The notes: generated by a model not told the origin, from the letters alone. Positions 33,393 to 41,582 are shown, counted from the first letter of the stretch. The stretch: DNA of 43,001 nucleotides from Clostridia bacterium (GCA_017516765.1 JAFXBE010000037.1:1-43001), one strand, 5' to 3'. Numbers and translations: made by a program.

Positions 33393-34672
33393 TGACCTAC
33401 GCATCTCTCCCCATGAACTTGAAAACCATCATTGCCACGCTGCTGTTTTTGACCATGATCGCCGGGATCTGCACCTGCATACTGGTTGGCAAAAAACAGG
33501 GGAAAGTCAAGCTGTTCCTGCTGCCGGTGTGTACGGTGGTGATCGCTGCTATGCTGCTTTTATATGCCTCCGTTATCCGGGCAGAACGTGCACCGGCAAC
33601 TATTCCGGCCATCTCCCTGTGGTTTGAGCAGCAGTCTGTGGTTTTTTCGCTTCTGGTATGGCTGGCCATCGCCGCATTCTTCGGTATGGTCATTGCCGAG
33701 GAGACCAACCGCCGCAGGAAGGCTGTAACTCCTTCCTCCATCAAAGAAAGCCTCGACCGGCTGGAAACAGGTCTGTGCTTTTCCCAGCCCAACGGTCTGG
33801 TGCTGCTCACCAATCACCGCATGAACCAATTGAGCCATGCCCTTTTCGGCAAGGCGCTGCAAAACGCAGAGCTGTTCTGGCAGGCGTTGGTCTGTCAGGA
33901 GCCGGTAGCGGGCGCGATACGCATCACCGCCGGTGAACGGCCCGAATTCCGCTTGCCGGATGACACCATCTGGACATTCCACCGGGAAGAGCTTGACGGC
34001 GTTATCCAGATTGCCGCCGCAGATACCACCAGGCAGCATCAGTTGGTGGATGAACTGCGCTTAAAACACAGCGAATTGGAAGAAATGAATGCCCGTATCC
34101 GCACCTACGGCGACAAGGTGGACGAGTACGTGATTGCCCGGGAGCGGCTGGAGACCCGCGTGAATCTGCACGGTTTTCTCGGTCAGGCTTTGCTGATGAC
34201 ACGCCATTATCTGCAATATGAGACCGGCGATGCAAACAGAATCATCGATATCTGGCAGCGCAACATCGACGTGCTGCGGCTGGAAGCAGAACCTCAGCAG
34301 GATGCCGACTCCCTTGCAAGCCTCCGAAACGCTGCGAAAGCCATCGGCATGCAGGTGCATGTGAATGGGCAGCTGCCGGAAAGCCCTCAGCAGCGGAAGC
34401 TCATCGCCGCTGTCGGCGCGGAGACGCTGACCAATGCCGTGCGCCATGCAGGGGCAAAACAGCTCTGGATTGATATGGAAGATACAGAGAATGCCTATAT
34501 CATCCGCTATACCAACGATGGTACGGAGCCGACTGCAACCGTCACGGAGGGCGGCGGCCTGAGCACCGCCCGCAGAAAGATCGAAACCGCAGGCGGGCAG
34601 ATGAGGCTGGAGACCGAGCCGCGATTTATGCTGACCATCATCTTTGAGAAAGGGGTGGAGACGGATGTATAA
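33389..34672 (+). CDS. Sensor histidine kinase
   Basis: A 427-residue kinase with about three N-terminal membrane helices (to residue ~104), a PAS-like domain (~120-215), a coiled coil and a HisKA_3-type core. The phospho-acceptor is His261 in NLHGFLGQALLMTRHY; the acidic residue that normally follows the histidine is Gly262. The ATPase domain is intact: N box ETLTNAVRHAGA (Asn349), TNDGTEP (375-381) and lid GGGLSTARRKIE (388-399). It should phosphorylate the regulator encoded next. GGAGG at 33375-33379 precedes the start, which overlaps the upstream stop (ATGA); the downstream gene overlaps by eight bases, so all three are translationally coupled. Confidence 0.85.
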   Translation: MMTYASLPMNLKTIIATLLFLTMIAGICTCILVGKKQGKVKLFLLPVCTVVIAAMLLLYASVIRAERAPATIPAISLWFEQQSVVFSLLVWLAIAAFFGMVIAEETNRRRKAVTPSSIKESLDRLETGLCFSQPNGLVLLTNHRMNQLSHALFGKALQNAELFWQALVCQEPVAGAIRITAGERPEFRLPDDTIWTFHREELDGVIQIAAADTTRQHQLVDELRLKHSELEEMNARIRTYGDKVDEYVIARERLETRVNLHGFLGQALLMTRHYLQYETGDANRIIDIWQRNIDVLRLEAEPQQDADSLASLRNAAKAIGMQVHVNGQLPESPQQRKLIAAVGAETLTNAVRHAGAKQLWIDMEDTENAYIIRYTNDGTEPTATVTEGGGLSTARRKIETAGGQMRLETEPRFMLTIIFEKGVETDV

Positions 34673-35297
34673 TGTTTTGATCGTGGAAGATGATCCTATG
34701 GCGAGAAAGCTGATAGAGATCTTTATCAGCACAAGCCCCAATTACCACCTGCTGCCCTCGCTGGACAGTGCAGCCATGGCAGAGCTTTACTGCATGACCA
34801 ACCGGGTGGATCTGATCCTGATGGATGTATGCACCGCTATGGATGCCAACGGCATCGAGGTGGCGGAAAAGCTGAAGCAGCTCTATCCGCAAACCAAGAT
34901 CATCATCATCACCAGTCAGCCGGAGTACAGCTACATCGCCCATGCCCGCAAGATCGGGGTGGACAGCTTCTGGTACAAGGAACCTACCGCCGAGGCGTTG
35001 CTCAAGATCATGGATCGTACCATGGCAGGGGAATCCATCTACCCGGATTCCGCACCCATCACCCGTCTGGGGGCGGCGCTCAGCAATGATTTTACCGAGC
35101 GGGAATTGGAGGTTCTCAGGGAGCTGGTAAGCGGCAAAACCGACGCAGCCATCGCCGAGACCCTTTGCCTTTCCGTTACCCGGGTCAAGCAGCACATTCT
35201 CCGTATCCGGGAAAAGACCCAGTTTGCCAACCGTACAGAATTGGCAGTCCGTGCCAGGGAGAGTGGGCTGGTGATCGGGGAGTACCGGGGGGAATGA
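34665..35297 (+). CDS. LuxR/NarL-type response regulator
   Basis: A 210-residue two-domain regulator. The receiver domain has the acidic pocket VEDD (8-10), phospho-acceptor Asp54 in DLILMDVCTAMD, and Lys105 in WYKEP. The C-terminal DNA-binding domain reads FTERELEVLRELVSGKTDAA and ETLCLSVTRVKQHILRIREK, a standard LuxR helix-turn-helix. The start at 34665 overlaps the kinase stop by 8 bases and uses GTGGAG just upstream. Likely target: its own promoter region and the divergent envelope-gene run, across the dyad at 31610-31648 (inference). Confidence 0.9.
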   Translation: MYNVLIVEDDPMARKLIEIFISTSPNYHLLPSLDSAAMAELYCMTNRVDLILMDVCTAMDANGIEVAEKLKQLYPQTKIIIITSQPEYSYIAHARKIGVDSFWYKEPTAEALLKIMDRTMAGESIYPDSAPITRLGAALSNDFTERELEVLRELVSGKTDAAIAETLCLSVTRVKQHILRIREKTQFANRTELAVRARESGLVIGEYRGE

Positions 35298-35329
35298 AAC
35301 AAGGAACGCTGTGCTATGGTGCACAGCGC

Positions 35330-35643
35330 AGCTCGTCAAAAAACACGCCTGCGGCGGCTTTTTTGACGACTTTTGCACCGTTTGCCCAGGAGCCTACGGC
35401 TCCCAGGCAAACGGCGGGCTACCGCCTTCCTTTCGGAACCCCTTGCTGCGCAAGGGTTCCGAAGCCACCGGAAGGGTGAACGCAGTGAACCGAGGCGTGA
35501 GGACAGCGCGATAGCGCTCCCGCAGCGCCGAAGCCCAAAGCCGACCACAGGTCGGCTTTGGGTCGCAATGCACGCCGCTGGTTTCGGATTGACAATCGGA
35601 GGGCTGCGGCCCGACCATACCTCTGGGACTTCTTTGACAGTCT
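35330..35643 (+). repeat. Convergent-intergenic repeat, copy B (long form)
   Basis: The longest complete copy (314 bases). It has the same ends as copy A (AGCTCGTCAAAAAA and TTTGACAGTCT) plus an internal segment at about 35474-35570 absent from A, containing CAAAGCCGACC/GGTCGGCTTTG. Flanking hairpins: CGCTGTGC/GCACAGCG (35307-35328) after the regulator gene and AGCGGGATGCCA/TGGCATCCCGCT (35646-35677) before the tRNA cluster. The span 35298-35783 has no supported gene. Confidence 0.8.
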
Positions 35644-35783
35644 GAAGCGGGATGCCACCATAATGATGGCATCCCGCTGTTTCTTATTCTCCCCTGCGTT
35701 TGGGCGTGAGCACGCTGCTTTCTTGTTCTGTGAAGAAAACAAAGTGCTCGAAGTCTCATGCGGAAATATGTTGGTTTGCGCAT

Positions 35784-35816
35784 GGAAAAAGCCCTTCAGC
35801 TTTCGCTGAAGGGCTT
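35784..35816 (-). terminator. Terminator of the tRNA cluster
   Basis: On the minus strand an 11-bp stem AGCCCTTCAGC/GCTGAAGGGCT with a GAAA loop is followed by TTTTTCC, directly after tRNA-Leu. Confidence 0.9.
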
Positions 35817-35903
35817 TGGTGCGGGAAACAGGACTTGAACCTGCATGTCCGTGAGAACACATGAACCTGAATCATGCGCGTCTGCCAATTCCGCCATTCC
35901 CGC
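35817..35903 (-). tRNA. tRNA-Leu (CAG)
   Basis: Class II tRNA with long variable arm; acceptor GCGGGAA/TTCCCGC, anticodon loop TTCAGGT, encoded CCA end. Last of seven tRNAs in one transcript. Confidence 0.95.
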
Positions 35904-35935
35904 AAGTGATGCCTTCTCGGCGGTGAGAAGGACTT

Positions 35936-36020
<85 letters not shown>

Positions 36021-36045
36021 ATGCGATTTCCTCAGATGAGGAAGA

Positions 36046-36121
36046 TGGAGCCGGCGAAGGGACTTGAACCCGCAACCTGCTGATTACAAATCAGCTGCTC
36101 TGCCAATTGAGCTACACCGGC
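36046..36121 (-). tRNA. tRNA-Thr (TGT)
   Basis: Acceptor GCCGGTG/CGCCGGC, anticodon loop TTTGTAA, T-loop GTTCAAGTC, discriminator U, encoded CCA. Confidence 0.95.
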
Positions 36122-36139
36122 GCAGCTCAGGCTGAGTAA

Positions 36140-36216
36140 TGGCGACCCGGAAGGGGCTCGAACCCTCGACCTCTAGCGTGACAGGCTAGCGCTCTAACCA
36201 ACTGAGCTACCGGGCC
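36140..36216 (-). tRNA. tRNA-Asp (GTC)
   Basis: Acceptor GGCCCGG/CCGGGTC, anticodon loop CTGTCAC, discriminator G as expected for Asp, encoded CCA. Confidence 0.95.
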
Positions 36217-36222
36217 GTAAGC

Positions 36223-36299
36223 TGGTGGGCCTTCAGGGACTCGAACCCGGGACCAACCGGTTATGAGCCGGCCGCTCTGACCAACTGAGCTAAAGGCCC
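36223..36299 (-). tRNA. tRNA with CAT anticodon (Met or Ile2)
   Basis: Acceptor GGGCCTT/AAGGCCC, anticodon loop CTCATAA, encoded CCA. It is not initiator-like (first pair G-C, not mismatched; no GGG/CCC anticodon-stem triplet). The GG-CCTTTAGCTCAGTTGG start resembles the Ile2 tRNA of Bacillus, whose C34 is changed to lysidine by TilS, but elongator Met cannot be excluded. Confidence 0.85.
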
Positions 36300-36317
36300 A
36301 TATTGAAGGGGGGAAGA

Positions 36318-36392
36318 TGGTGACTCCTAGGGGATTCGAACCCCTGTAGCCGCCGTGAAAGGGCGGTGTCTTAACCACTTGACCAAGGAGCC
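36318..36392 (-). tRNA. tRNA-Glu (TTC)
   Basis: Acceptor GGCTCCT/AGGAGTC with one G-U, anticodon loop CTTTCAC, encoded CCA. Confidence 0.95.
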
Positions 36393-36413
36393 GCGATGTT
36401 GGTGCCGGGTTGA

Positions 36414-36490
36414 TGGTCGGGGTGAAGGGATTCGAACCCCCGGCCCCATGCTCCCAAAGCACGTGCGCTACCAGACTGCGCTACACCCCG
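36414..36490 (-). tRNA. tRNA-Pro (TGG)
   Basis: Acceptor CGGGGTG/CACCCCG, anticodon loop TTTGGGA, encoded CCA. First tRNA after the cluster promoter. Confidence 0.95.
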
Positions 36491-36522
36491 TTCGTGTCGT
36501 GCCCACTCAGGCGACGCTGATA

Positions 36523-36551
36523 ATAATACCCGAATCCGGTGATTTTGTCAA
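36523..36551 (-). promoter_or_regulatory. Promoter of the tRNA cluster
   Basis: On the minus strand a perfect TTGACA and TATTAT are separated by 17 bases; the -10 ends 32 bases before tRNA-Pro. Confidence 0.85.
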
Positions 36552-36599
36552 CACCTTTTTTCAAAAAAATCTGAAAAAGTTGAAAAGTGGTTTCAACAC

Positions 36600-36890
36600 T
36601 GGGTTTTTGGGGTATCCAACAACTGCGGGGAGGCAATGGGTACAGCGGCTGCCGGCAGCGTTGATCCCCGCAGGACAGGCGCATGTACAAACCGCCATCC
36701 CTGCTGCCCACCGCTCCGGTGAGCAGGCTCCCGCTCAGGAGGTCCGGTTTGTATCCATTGCCCCCGGAAACCACAATATGTTGTTTGCCGTCAATTACCA
36801 ATACACCACTTGTGGTTGCTGCGCCATGCTCCGAAACCCGTTTCCAAGGGGTGTGTAACCCCGCCAAACCCTTGCTGTATCACCCTTAGG
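36600..36890. other. Intergenic stretch, no supported gene
   Basis: About 290 bases without a convincing gene. A minus-strand frame (about 36860-36650) has coding-like pieces (SGVLVIDGKQHIVVSGGNG, LLTGAVGSRDGGLYMRL) but no ribosome binding site, and it runs on into the tRNA promoter. It could be a decayed gene. Two short dyads, CCACAATATGTTG (about 36770) and ACCACTTGTGGT (36806-36817), are present. Confidence 0.4.
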
Positions 36891-36894
36891 GGTT

Positions 36895-36951
36895 TTTCCA
36901 CATATTGTGGTTACATCGAATTTTGAAAGACCGACACACAAAATATTGTGT
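36895..36951 (+). promoter_or_regulatory. Pair of NrdR-box-like sites upstream of nrdD
   Basis: ACACAAAATATTGTGT (36936-36951) matches the 16-bp NrdR consensus well; a second, weaker site around CCACATATTGTGG (36895-36910 frame) lies 41 bp upstream, about four helical turns. NrdR represses ribonucleotide reductase genes from paired sites of this kind. Confidence 0.7.
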
Positions 36952-36959
36952 TTTGTCTA

Positions 36960-36989
36960 TTGACATCCTCCCCTTATGCACCCTATAAT
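36960..36989 (+). promoter_or_regulatory. Promoter of nrdD
   Basis: Perfect TTGACA and TATAAT with 18 bases between; the NrdR-like sites lie just upstream of the -35 box. Confidence 0.85.
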
Positions 36990-37080
36990 GGTACAGCACT
37001 TCACGGCAGGGGTACTGCGCCCGAACTGCCGATCACTGATACAATGCACAACAACACACCTTACAAAGGAGTCGATCCGT

Positions 37081-39405
37081 ATGATCACCACCATTACCAA
37101 GCGCGACGGACGCGTTGTTCCCTTTGAGCAAGACAAGATCGAACAGGCGATCGAAAAGGCCTTTATGGCCAGCGGCAGCCGTAAGAGCACCGACACTGCC
37201 AAAGAGCTGGCACAGCTGGTGGTGGATGCCATCGAGCGCGATGAGAACGTCGAATCCTCTCCTTCTGTGGAGCAGGTGCAGGACACCGTTGAAAAGGTTC
37301 TGATCGAAAAGGGCTTCGTCCGCTCTGCCAAGGCTTACATCCTCTACCGTGCCGAGCGCAGCCGGGTGCGCGAAATGAACACCCGCCTGATGAAGGTCTT
37401 CGAAGACATTACCTATAAAGATGCCGTGGACAGCGACATCAAGCGTGAAAACGCCAACATCAACGGCGACACCGCCATGGGCAGCATGCTCAAGTTCGGC
37501 AGCGAGGGCGCAAAGCAGTTCTACAATATGTATGTGCTGGATCCCCGCTTCTCCAAGGCGCACAGCGAGGGCGACATCCACATCCACGATCTGGATTTCT
37601 ACACCCTGACCACCACCTGCTGCCAGATCGACCTGCTGGATCTGTTCAAGAACGGCTTCTCCACCGGTCACGGCGTGCTGCGTGAGCCCAACGACATCTA
37701 CAGCTATTCCGCACTGGCCTGCATCGCCATCCAGGCGAACCAGAACGACCAGCACGGCGGCCAGAGCGTGGTCAACTTTGACTACGGCATGGCCCCCGGC
37801 GTGCAGAAGACCTACTTCAAGCGTTTCCGCGACAACCTGATGCGCGCCCTGGAGCTGCTGGGCGGTCTGGAGGATGCCGATGCCGCTGCCCGCCAGATGC
37901 TTGCCCAGCTGGAAGAGGAAGGTCTGGGACAGCCCCACCTGGCTGAGGATGCCGCCTACGACGCCGCTCTTACCAAGAAACTGACGGACGTGCTCGGCAC
38001 CGAAGCCACCGCCGCCCGCATCATCGATTTCGTACGCACCCACGCCCACGCCGAGACCGACAAGGCTACCTACCAGGCCATGGAAGCCCTGATCCACAAC
38101 CTGAACACCATGAACAGCCGCGCCGGTGCGCAGGTGCCCTTCTCCTCCATCAACTACGGCATGGACACCTCCCCCGAGGGCCGCATGGTAATGCGCAACG
38201 TGCTGCTGGCGACCGAAGCCGGTCTGGGCAACGGCGAGACCCCCATCTTCCCCATCCAGATCTTCCGCGTGAAGGAAGGCGTCAGCTTCAACCCCGGCGA
38301 CCCCAACTACGACCTGTATCGTCTGGCCATCCGCACCAGCGCAAAGCGTCTGTTCCCCAACTTCAGCTTTGTGGATGCTCCCTTTAACCTGCAGTACTAC
38401 AAGGAAGGTCACCCCGAGACCGAGATCGCCTACATGGGCTGCCGTACCCGCGTAATGGGCAACGTGTACGATCCCTCCCGCGAAGTGGCTCCCCGCCGCG
38501 GCAACCTGAGCTTCACCTCCATCAACCTGCCCCGCATCGCCATCAAGGCAAAGGGCGATGTAACCTGGTTCTTTGAAGAGCTGGAGCGCACCATGGATCT
38601 GGTTCGCGATCAGCTGCTGGAGCGGCTGGAGATCATCTCCAAAAAGAAGGTTCGCAACTTCCCCTTCCTGATGGGTGAGGGCGTGTGGATCGACAGCGAA
38701 AACCTGGACTGGGACGACAGCGTTGCCGAAGTGCTCAAGCACGGCACCCTGTCCATCGGCTTTATCGGTCTTGCCGAGACGCTGGTCGCCCTGCGCGGCA
38801 AGCACCACGGCGAGGATCCCAGCAGCCAGAACCTGGGGCTGGAGATCGTGGGTGCCATCCGCAAGTACTGCGACGAGACCAGCCAGAAGCTGGGGCTCAA
38901 CTTTACCTGTCTTGCCACCCCCGCAGAGGGTCTGAGCGGACGCTTTGTAAAGATCGACAAGAAAAAGTTCGGCGTGCTGCCCGGCATCACCGACCGCGAG
39001 TATTACACCAACTCCTTCCACGTGCCGGTGTATTACGGCATCAGCGCCTTTGAGAAGATCCGTCTGGAAGCTCCTTACCATGCGCTGACCAACGCGGGTC
39101 ACATCTCCTACATCGAGATGGACGGCGACCCCACCAAGAACCTGGATGCCTTCGAAAAGGTCGTCCGCTACATGCACGACCAGGGCATCGGCTACGGCAG
39201 CATCAACCATCCCGTTGACCGCGACCCCGACTGCGGCTACAACGGCATCATCGGCGATACCTGCCCCAAGTGCGGCCGCCGCGAGGAAGACGGGCACGCC
39301 TTTGACCGCATCCGCCGCATTACCGGCTATCTGGTGGGCAACCTGAGCCGCTTCAACAACGCCAAGCGCAAGGAAGAAAGCGAGCGCGTGAAGCACGGCA
39401 TCTGA
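37081..39405 (+). CDS. nrdD: Anaerobic ribonucleoside-triphosphate reductase
   Basis: A 774-residue class III reductase that makes deoxyribonucleotides without oxygen, using a glycyl radical. Residues 1-~90 are an ATP-cone regulatory domain (ITTITKRDGRVVPFEQDKIE). The barrel includes DIHIHDLDFYTLTTTCCQID and YMGCRTRVMGN with the active-site cysteines. The radical glycine is Gly749 in RRITGYLVGNL. The zinc ribbon before it reads DRDPDCGYNGIIGDTCPKCG: Cys718, Cys728 and Cys731 are present but the first ligand, usually Cys in DRCPxCGY, is Asp715. The start follows AAGGAG by 9 bases. No nrdG activase gene is adjacent. Controlled by NrdR-like sites upstream. Confidence 0.96.
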   Translation: MITTITKRDGRVVPFEQDKIEQAIEKAFMASGSRKSTDTAKELAQLVVDAIERDENVESSPSVEQVQDTVEKVLIEKGFVRSAKAYILYRAERSRVREMNTRLMKVFEDITYKDAVDSDIKRENANINGDTAMGSMLKFGSEGAKQFYNMYVLDPRFSKAHSEGDIHIHDLDFYTLTTTCCQIDLLDLFKNGFSTGHGVLREPNDIYSYSALACIAIQANQNDQHGGQSVVNFDYGMAPGVQKTYFKRFRDNLMRALELLGGLEDADAAARQMLAQLEEEGLGQPHLAEDAAYDAALTKKLTDVLGTEATAARIIDFVRTHAHAETDKATYQAMEALIHNLNTMNSRAGAQVPFSSINYGMDTSPEGRMVMRNVLLATEAGLGNGETPIFPIQIFRVKEGVSFNPGDPNYDLYRLAIRTSAKRLFPNFSFVDAPFNLQYYKEGHPETEIAYMGCRTRVMGNVYDPSREVAPRRGNLSFTSINLPRIAIKAKGDVTWFFEELERTMDLVRDQLLERLEIISKKKVRNFPFLMGEGVWIDSENLDWDDSVAEVLKHGTLSIGFIGLAETLVALRGKHHGEDPSSQNLGLEIVGAIRKYCDETSQKLGLNFTCLATPAEGLSGRFVKIDKKKFGVLPGITDREYYTNSFHVPVYYGISAFEKIRLEAPYHALTNAGHISYIEMDGDPTKNLDAFEKVVRYMHDQGIGYGSINHPVDRDPDCGYNGIIGDTCPKCGRREEDGHAFDRIRRITGYLVGNLSRFNNAKRKEESERVKHGI

Positions 39406-39427
39406 TAACAAATCATTTCCACCATTG

Positions 39428-39486
39428 AAAACGCCTCTTTCTGTGAACAATGCTCTCTGAGCAAGACACAGAAAGAGGCGTTTTTT
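39428..39486 (+). terminator. Terminator of nrdD, overlapping the spoIVB ribosome binding site
   Basis: A 17-bp perfect stem (39429-39445 with 39467-39483) and T-tract. Its 3' arm contains the AAAGAGG that serves as ribosome binding site for the next gene. Confidence 0.88.
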
Positions 39487-39487
39487 G

Positions 39488-40738
39488 ATGCGACAACCCT
39501 CCCGCGCCCGCCGCATGACCGGCTGGCTGCTTTCCGCACTGTTTCTGGCGGTGCATTTTTCCCCGCAGGCGGCTCTGCTGCGCACCCTGCCGGACACCCT
39601 ATCCATCGCTGCCGGGCAGCAGCTGTCCCTGCCCGGGATTTTTCCCCTCACAATCACGTTGGAAGGGGCTTCTTTGCCCGCCGGGAGCAGCACCGACCAA
39701 ACCCTCGGCGGCAGCTCCGCACAGCCCTCCAAGGCCACTGTAAGCCTGTTTGGGATCATTCCCCTGCGGGAGGCGCAGGTGAACGTGCGGGACGACCTGA
39801 TCCTCCTGCCCGGCGGGCAGACGGTGGGGGTTGCCCTGCGCACCTCCGGCGTGCTGGTTGTGGGCACCAGCGACCTGAGCGGAGGCATCAGCCCGGCGCG
39901 GCTGGCGGGGCTGAAACCCGGCGACCTGATCACCCGGATCGCCGATGAACCCATTGCCGGTACCGATGCCCTGACCCGGCTGGTGGCCGCCCGGGGCAGC
40001 CAGCCCCTGCCCGTGACCGTGCAGCGGGGCGAAAACACCCTGCAACTGACCCTGACCCCCCAACGGGACGAAAGCAGCGGCACGTACCGTATCGGCGCAT
40101 GGGTGCGGGACTCCACCGCCGGGGTGGGCACCCTGTCCTTCTACGGCGAGGTGGAGCCGGGAGAAGGCATGCGCTACGGCGCGCTGGGGCATGCCATAAC
40201 CGATGCGGATACCCGGCAGGTGCTGACCATCGGGCACGGGGAGATCATGACGGCGGATGTGGTACAGGTGCGCAAGGGGCAGGCAGGTTTTCCCGGCGAG
40301 CTGAAGGGCAGCTTTCTTTCCCGCCAGCACAGCCTCGGCACCATCCGCATCAACGACCGTTTCGGCATCTACGGTCCCCTGACCGAAGCCCCTGTTCATC
40401 CTCTCTACCCGGACGGGCTGCCCATCGGGCGCAAGGACGGGGTGCACACCGGCAAGGCCACCATCCTCTGCACCGTGGATGCGGAGGGTATGAAGGAATA
40501 CGACATCGAGATCGTGGAGGTGAACCGCCAGAGCCGTCCCGCCCAGCGCAGCATGGTGGTGAAGGTGGTGGATCCGGAGCTGCTCAGCAAGACCGGCGGC
40601 ATCGTGCAGGGGATGAGCGGCAGCCCGATTTTGCAGGATGGGCGGATCATCGGGGCGGTGACGCATGTGTTTGTGAACGACCCCACCATGGGGTATGGGC
40701 TGTACATTGATTGGATGCTACAGGAGAGTGAGAAATAA
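39488..40738 (+). CDS. spoIVB: SpoIVB-type serine peptidase (sporulation signalling)
   Basis: A 416-residue S55-family protease. It has one N-terminal membrane segment (GWLLSALFLAVHFSP), a PDZ domain (about 120-185: GISPARLAGLKPGDLITRIA) and the SpoIVB protease domain: GALGHAITDADT (His235), VVDPELL (Asp362) and GGIVQGMSGSPILQDG (Ser377/Ser379), ending THVFVNDPTMGYGLYIDWM. In Bacillus SpoIVB is released from the forespore and triggers SpoIVFB-mediated activation of sigma-K. The ATG at 39488 is used; its ribosome binding site lies inside the nrdD terminator. spo0A, the common neighbour, is absent. The 3' end of this gene is duplicated at 41635-41691. Confidence 0.92.
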   Translation: MRQPSRARRMTGWLLSALFLAVHFSPQAALLRTLPDTLSIAAGQQLSLPGIFPLTITLEGASLPAGSSTDQTLGGSSAQPSKATVSLFGIIPLREAQVNVRDDLILLPGGQTVGVALRTSGVLVVGTSDLSGGISPARLAGLKPGDLITRIADEPIAGTDALTRLVAARGSQPLPVTVQRGENTLQLTLTPQRDESSGTYRIGAWVRDSTAGVGTLSFYGEVEPGEGMRYGALGHAITDADTRQVLTIGHGEIMTADVVQVRKGQAGFPGELKGSFLSRQHSLGTIRINDRFGIYGPLTEAPVHPLYPDGLPIGRKDGVHTGKATILCTVDAEGMKEYDIEIVEVNRQSRPAQRSMVVKVVDPELLSKTGGIVQGMSGSPILQDGRIIGAVTHVFVNDPTMGYGLYIDWMLQESEK

Positions 40739-40739
40739 G

Positions 40740-40764
40740 AAAAGCAGGGCGCTGATGCGCCCTG
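40740..40764 (-). terminator. Terminator of the MORN-repeat gene
   Basis: An 8-bp stem CAGGGCGC/GCGCCCTG with a 4-base loop begins 3 bases after the stop codon; on the minus strand CTTTTCTTA follows. It abuts the spoIVB stop codon. Confidence 0.7.
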
Positions 40765-40767
40765 TAA

Positions 40768-41517
40768 CTATTCTTGCAAATCGACACGGAAGACTTGCAT
40801 AGAAGGTATTGTAAGTTTTGTTCCTTCTGTTGTGTCGTAGGTAACATCGCCAGCGAACATACCATATATAGTCACCTGATCATCAACCAGTAGGTTTCCT
40901 GTAAGACCGACATTAGCAGCCACCCAAACATAAATGATATCATCGTAATTATTTTTCGTGGCAATGCGAAGTTCATACCCTTGCTTTCTGCTTCCTAGAA
41001 CCTGAACAATTGTGCCATCAAATTTTATCAGCTTGTACAAATGATCTTCAGGGTTTCGAGCAAGGCTTGAGTATGCGATTTCATTATACTGTTCTTCAAT
41101 AACAACCGGGTTTTTCCCTTGTGATAGAGCTTGAGCGGCAGCATAAGATTCTTCGTTCATATGCTGGATTTCTTCAGATGGTTGGACAATAGTACCACCC
41201 ATGAATTCATTATCCCTATATGATCCTACATTTACCTTGCCTATATCCCAATACTGACCGCCTTCTCCCTGCATAACACCCTTTTCCCATTCACCAATGT
41301 AATGCCATGAAACGCCACTATCATTAACTGCAGTGAATACTCCATATCCATGAGGGACTCCATTTTGGAGTTCTCCGGTGTACAATCCTGTTCTATCTAC
41401 ATCTATCATATATACCGTATATTCCATCTTCACAGCAAACTCACGGTTATTCTCTTCCGCATGGGCATAAGATGATACCAACATCAACACAAACAACAAA
41501 GAAAGCAGTTTTTTCAT
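40768..41517 (-). CDS. Secreted MORN-repeat protein with OB-like C-terminal domain
   Basis: A 249-residue exported protein: signal MKKLLSLLFVLMLVSSYAHA, cleavage before EENN. Two MORN motifs follow (GLYTGELQNGVPHGYGVF at 45-62, YIGEWEKGVMQGEGGQYW at 73-90), which often bind lipids or envelope components. The C-terminal ~100 residues (FDGTIVQVLGSRKQGYELRI ... VWVAANVGLTGNLLVDDQVT ... IPSMQVFRVDLQE) look like a small OB-fold. The start at 41517 follows AAAGGAGG. The gene is clearly more A+T-rich than its neighbours, has its own promoter and terminator, and is bracketed by two copies of the spoIVB 3' end, so it was probably acquired. Confidence 0.75.
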   Translation of the reverse strand: MKKLLSLLFVLMLVSSYAHAEENNREFAVKMEYTVYMIDVDRTGLYTGELQNGVPHGYGVFTAVNDSGVSWHYIGEWEKGVMQGEGGQYWDIGKVNVGSYRDNEFMGGTIVQPSEEIQHMNEESYAAAQALSQGKNPVVIEEQYNEIAYSSLARNPEDHLYKLIKFDGTIVQVLGSRKQGYELRIATKNNYDDIIYVWVAANVGLTGNLLVDDQVTIYGMFAGDVTYDTTEGTKLTIPSMQVFRVDLQE

Positions 41518-41582
41518 GATAGTTCCTCCTTTATGCTACTCATACGAGAAAAAGCCCTGGGTCATACATGTTCTATAGATAA

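Noticed and set aside
36600..36895. Cobalamin riboswitch before nrdD
   Set aside because: No B12-box-like segment was found on either strand; the NrdR-like boxes account for control.
37033..40131. A very long open frame (over 1000 codons) on the minus strand across nrdD and spoIVB
   Set aside because: It is antisense to two clear genes and results from G+C-rich third codon positions; no ribosome binding site and no recognisable domain. The same holds for long antisense frames at 10165-12753, 28862-31384 and 24672-25859.
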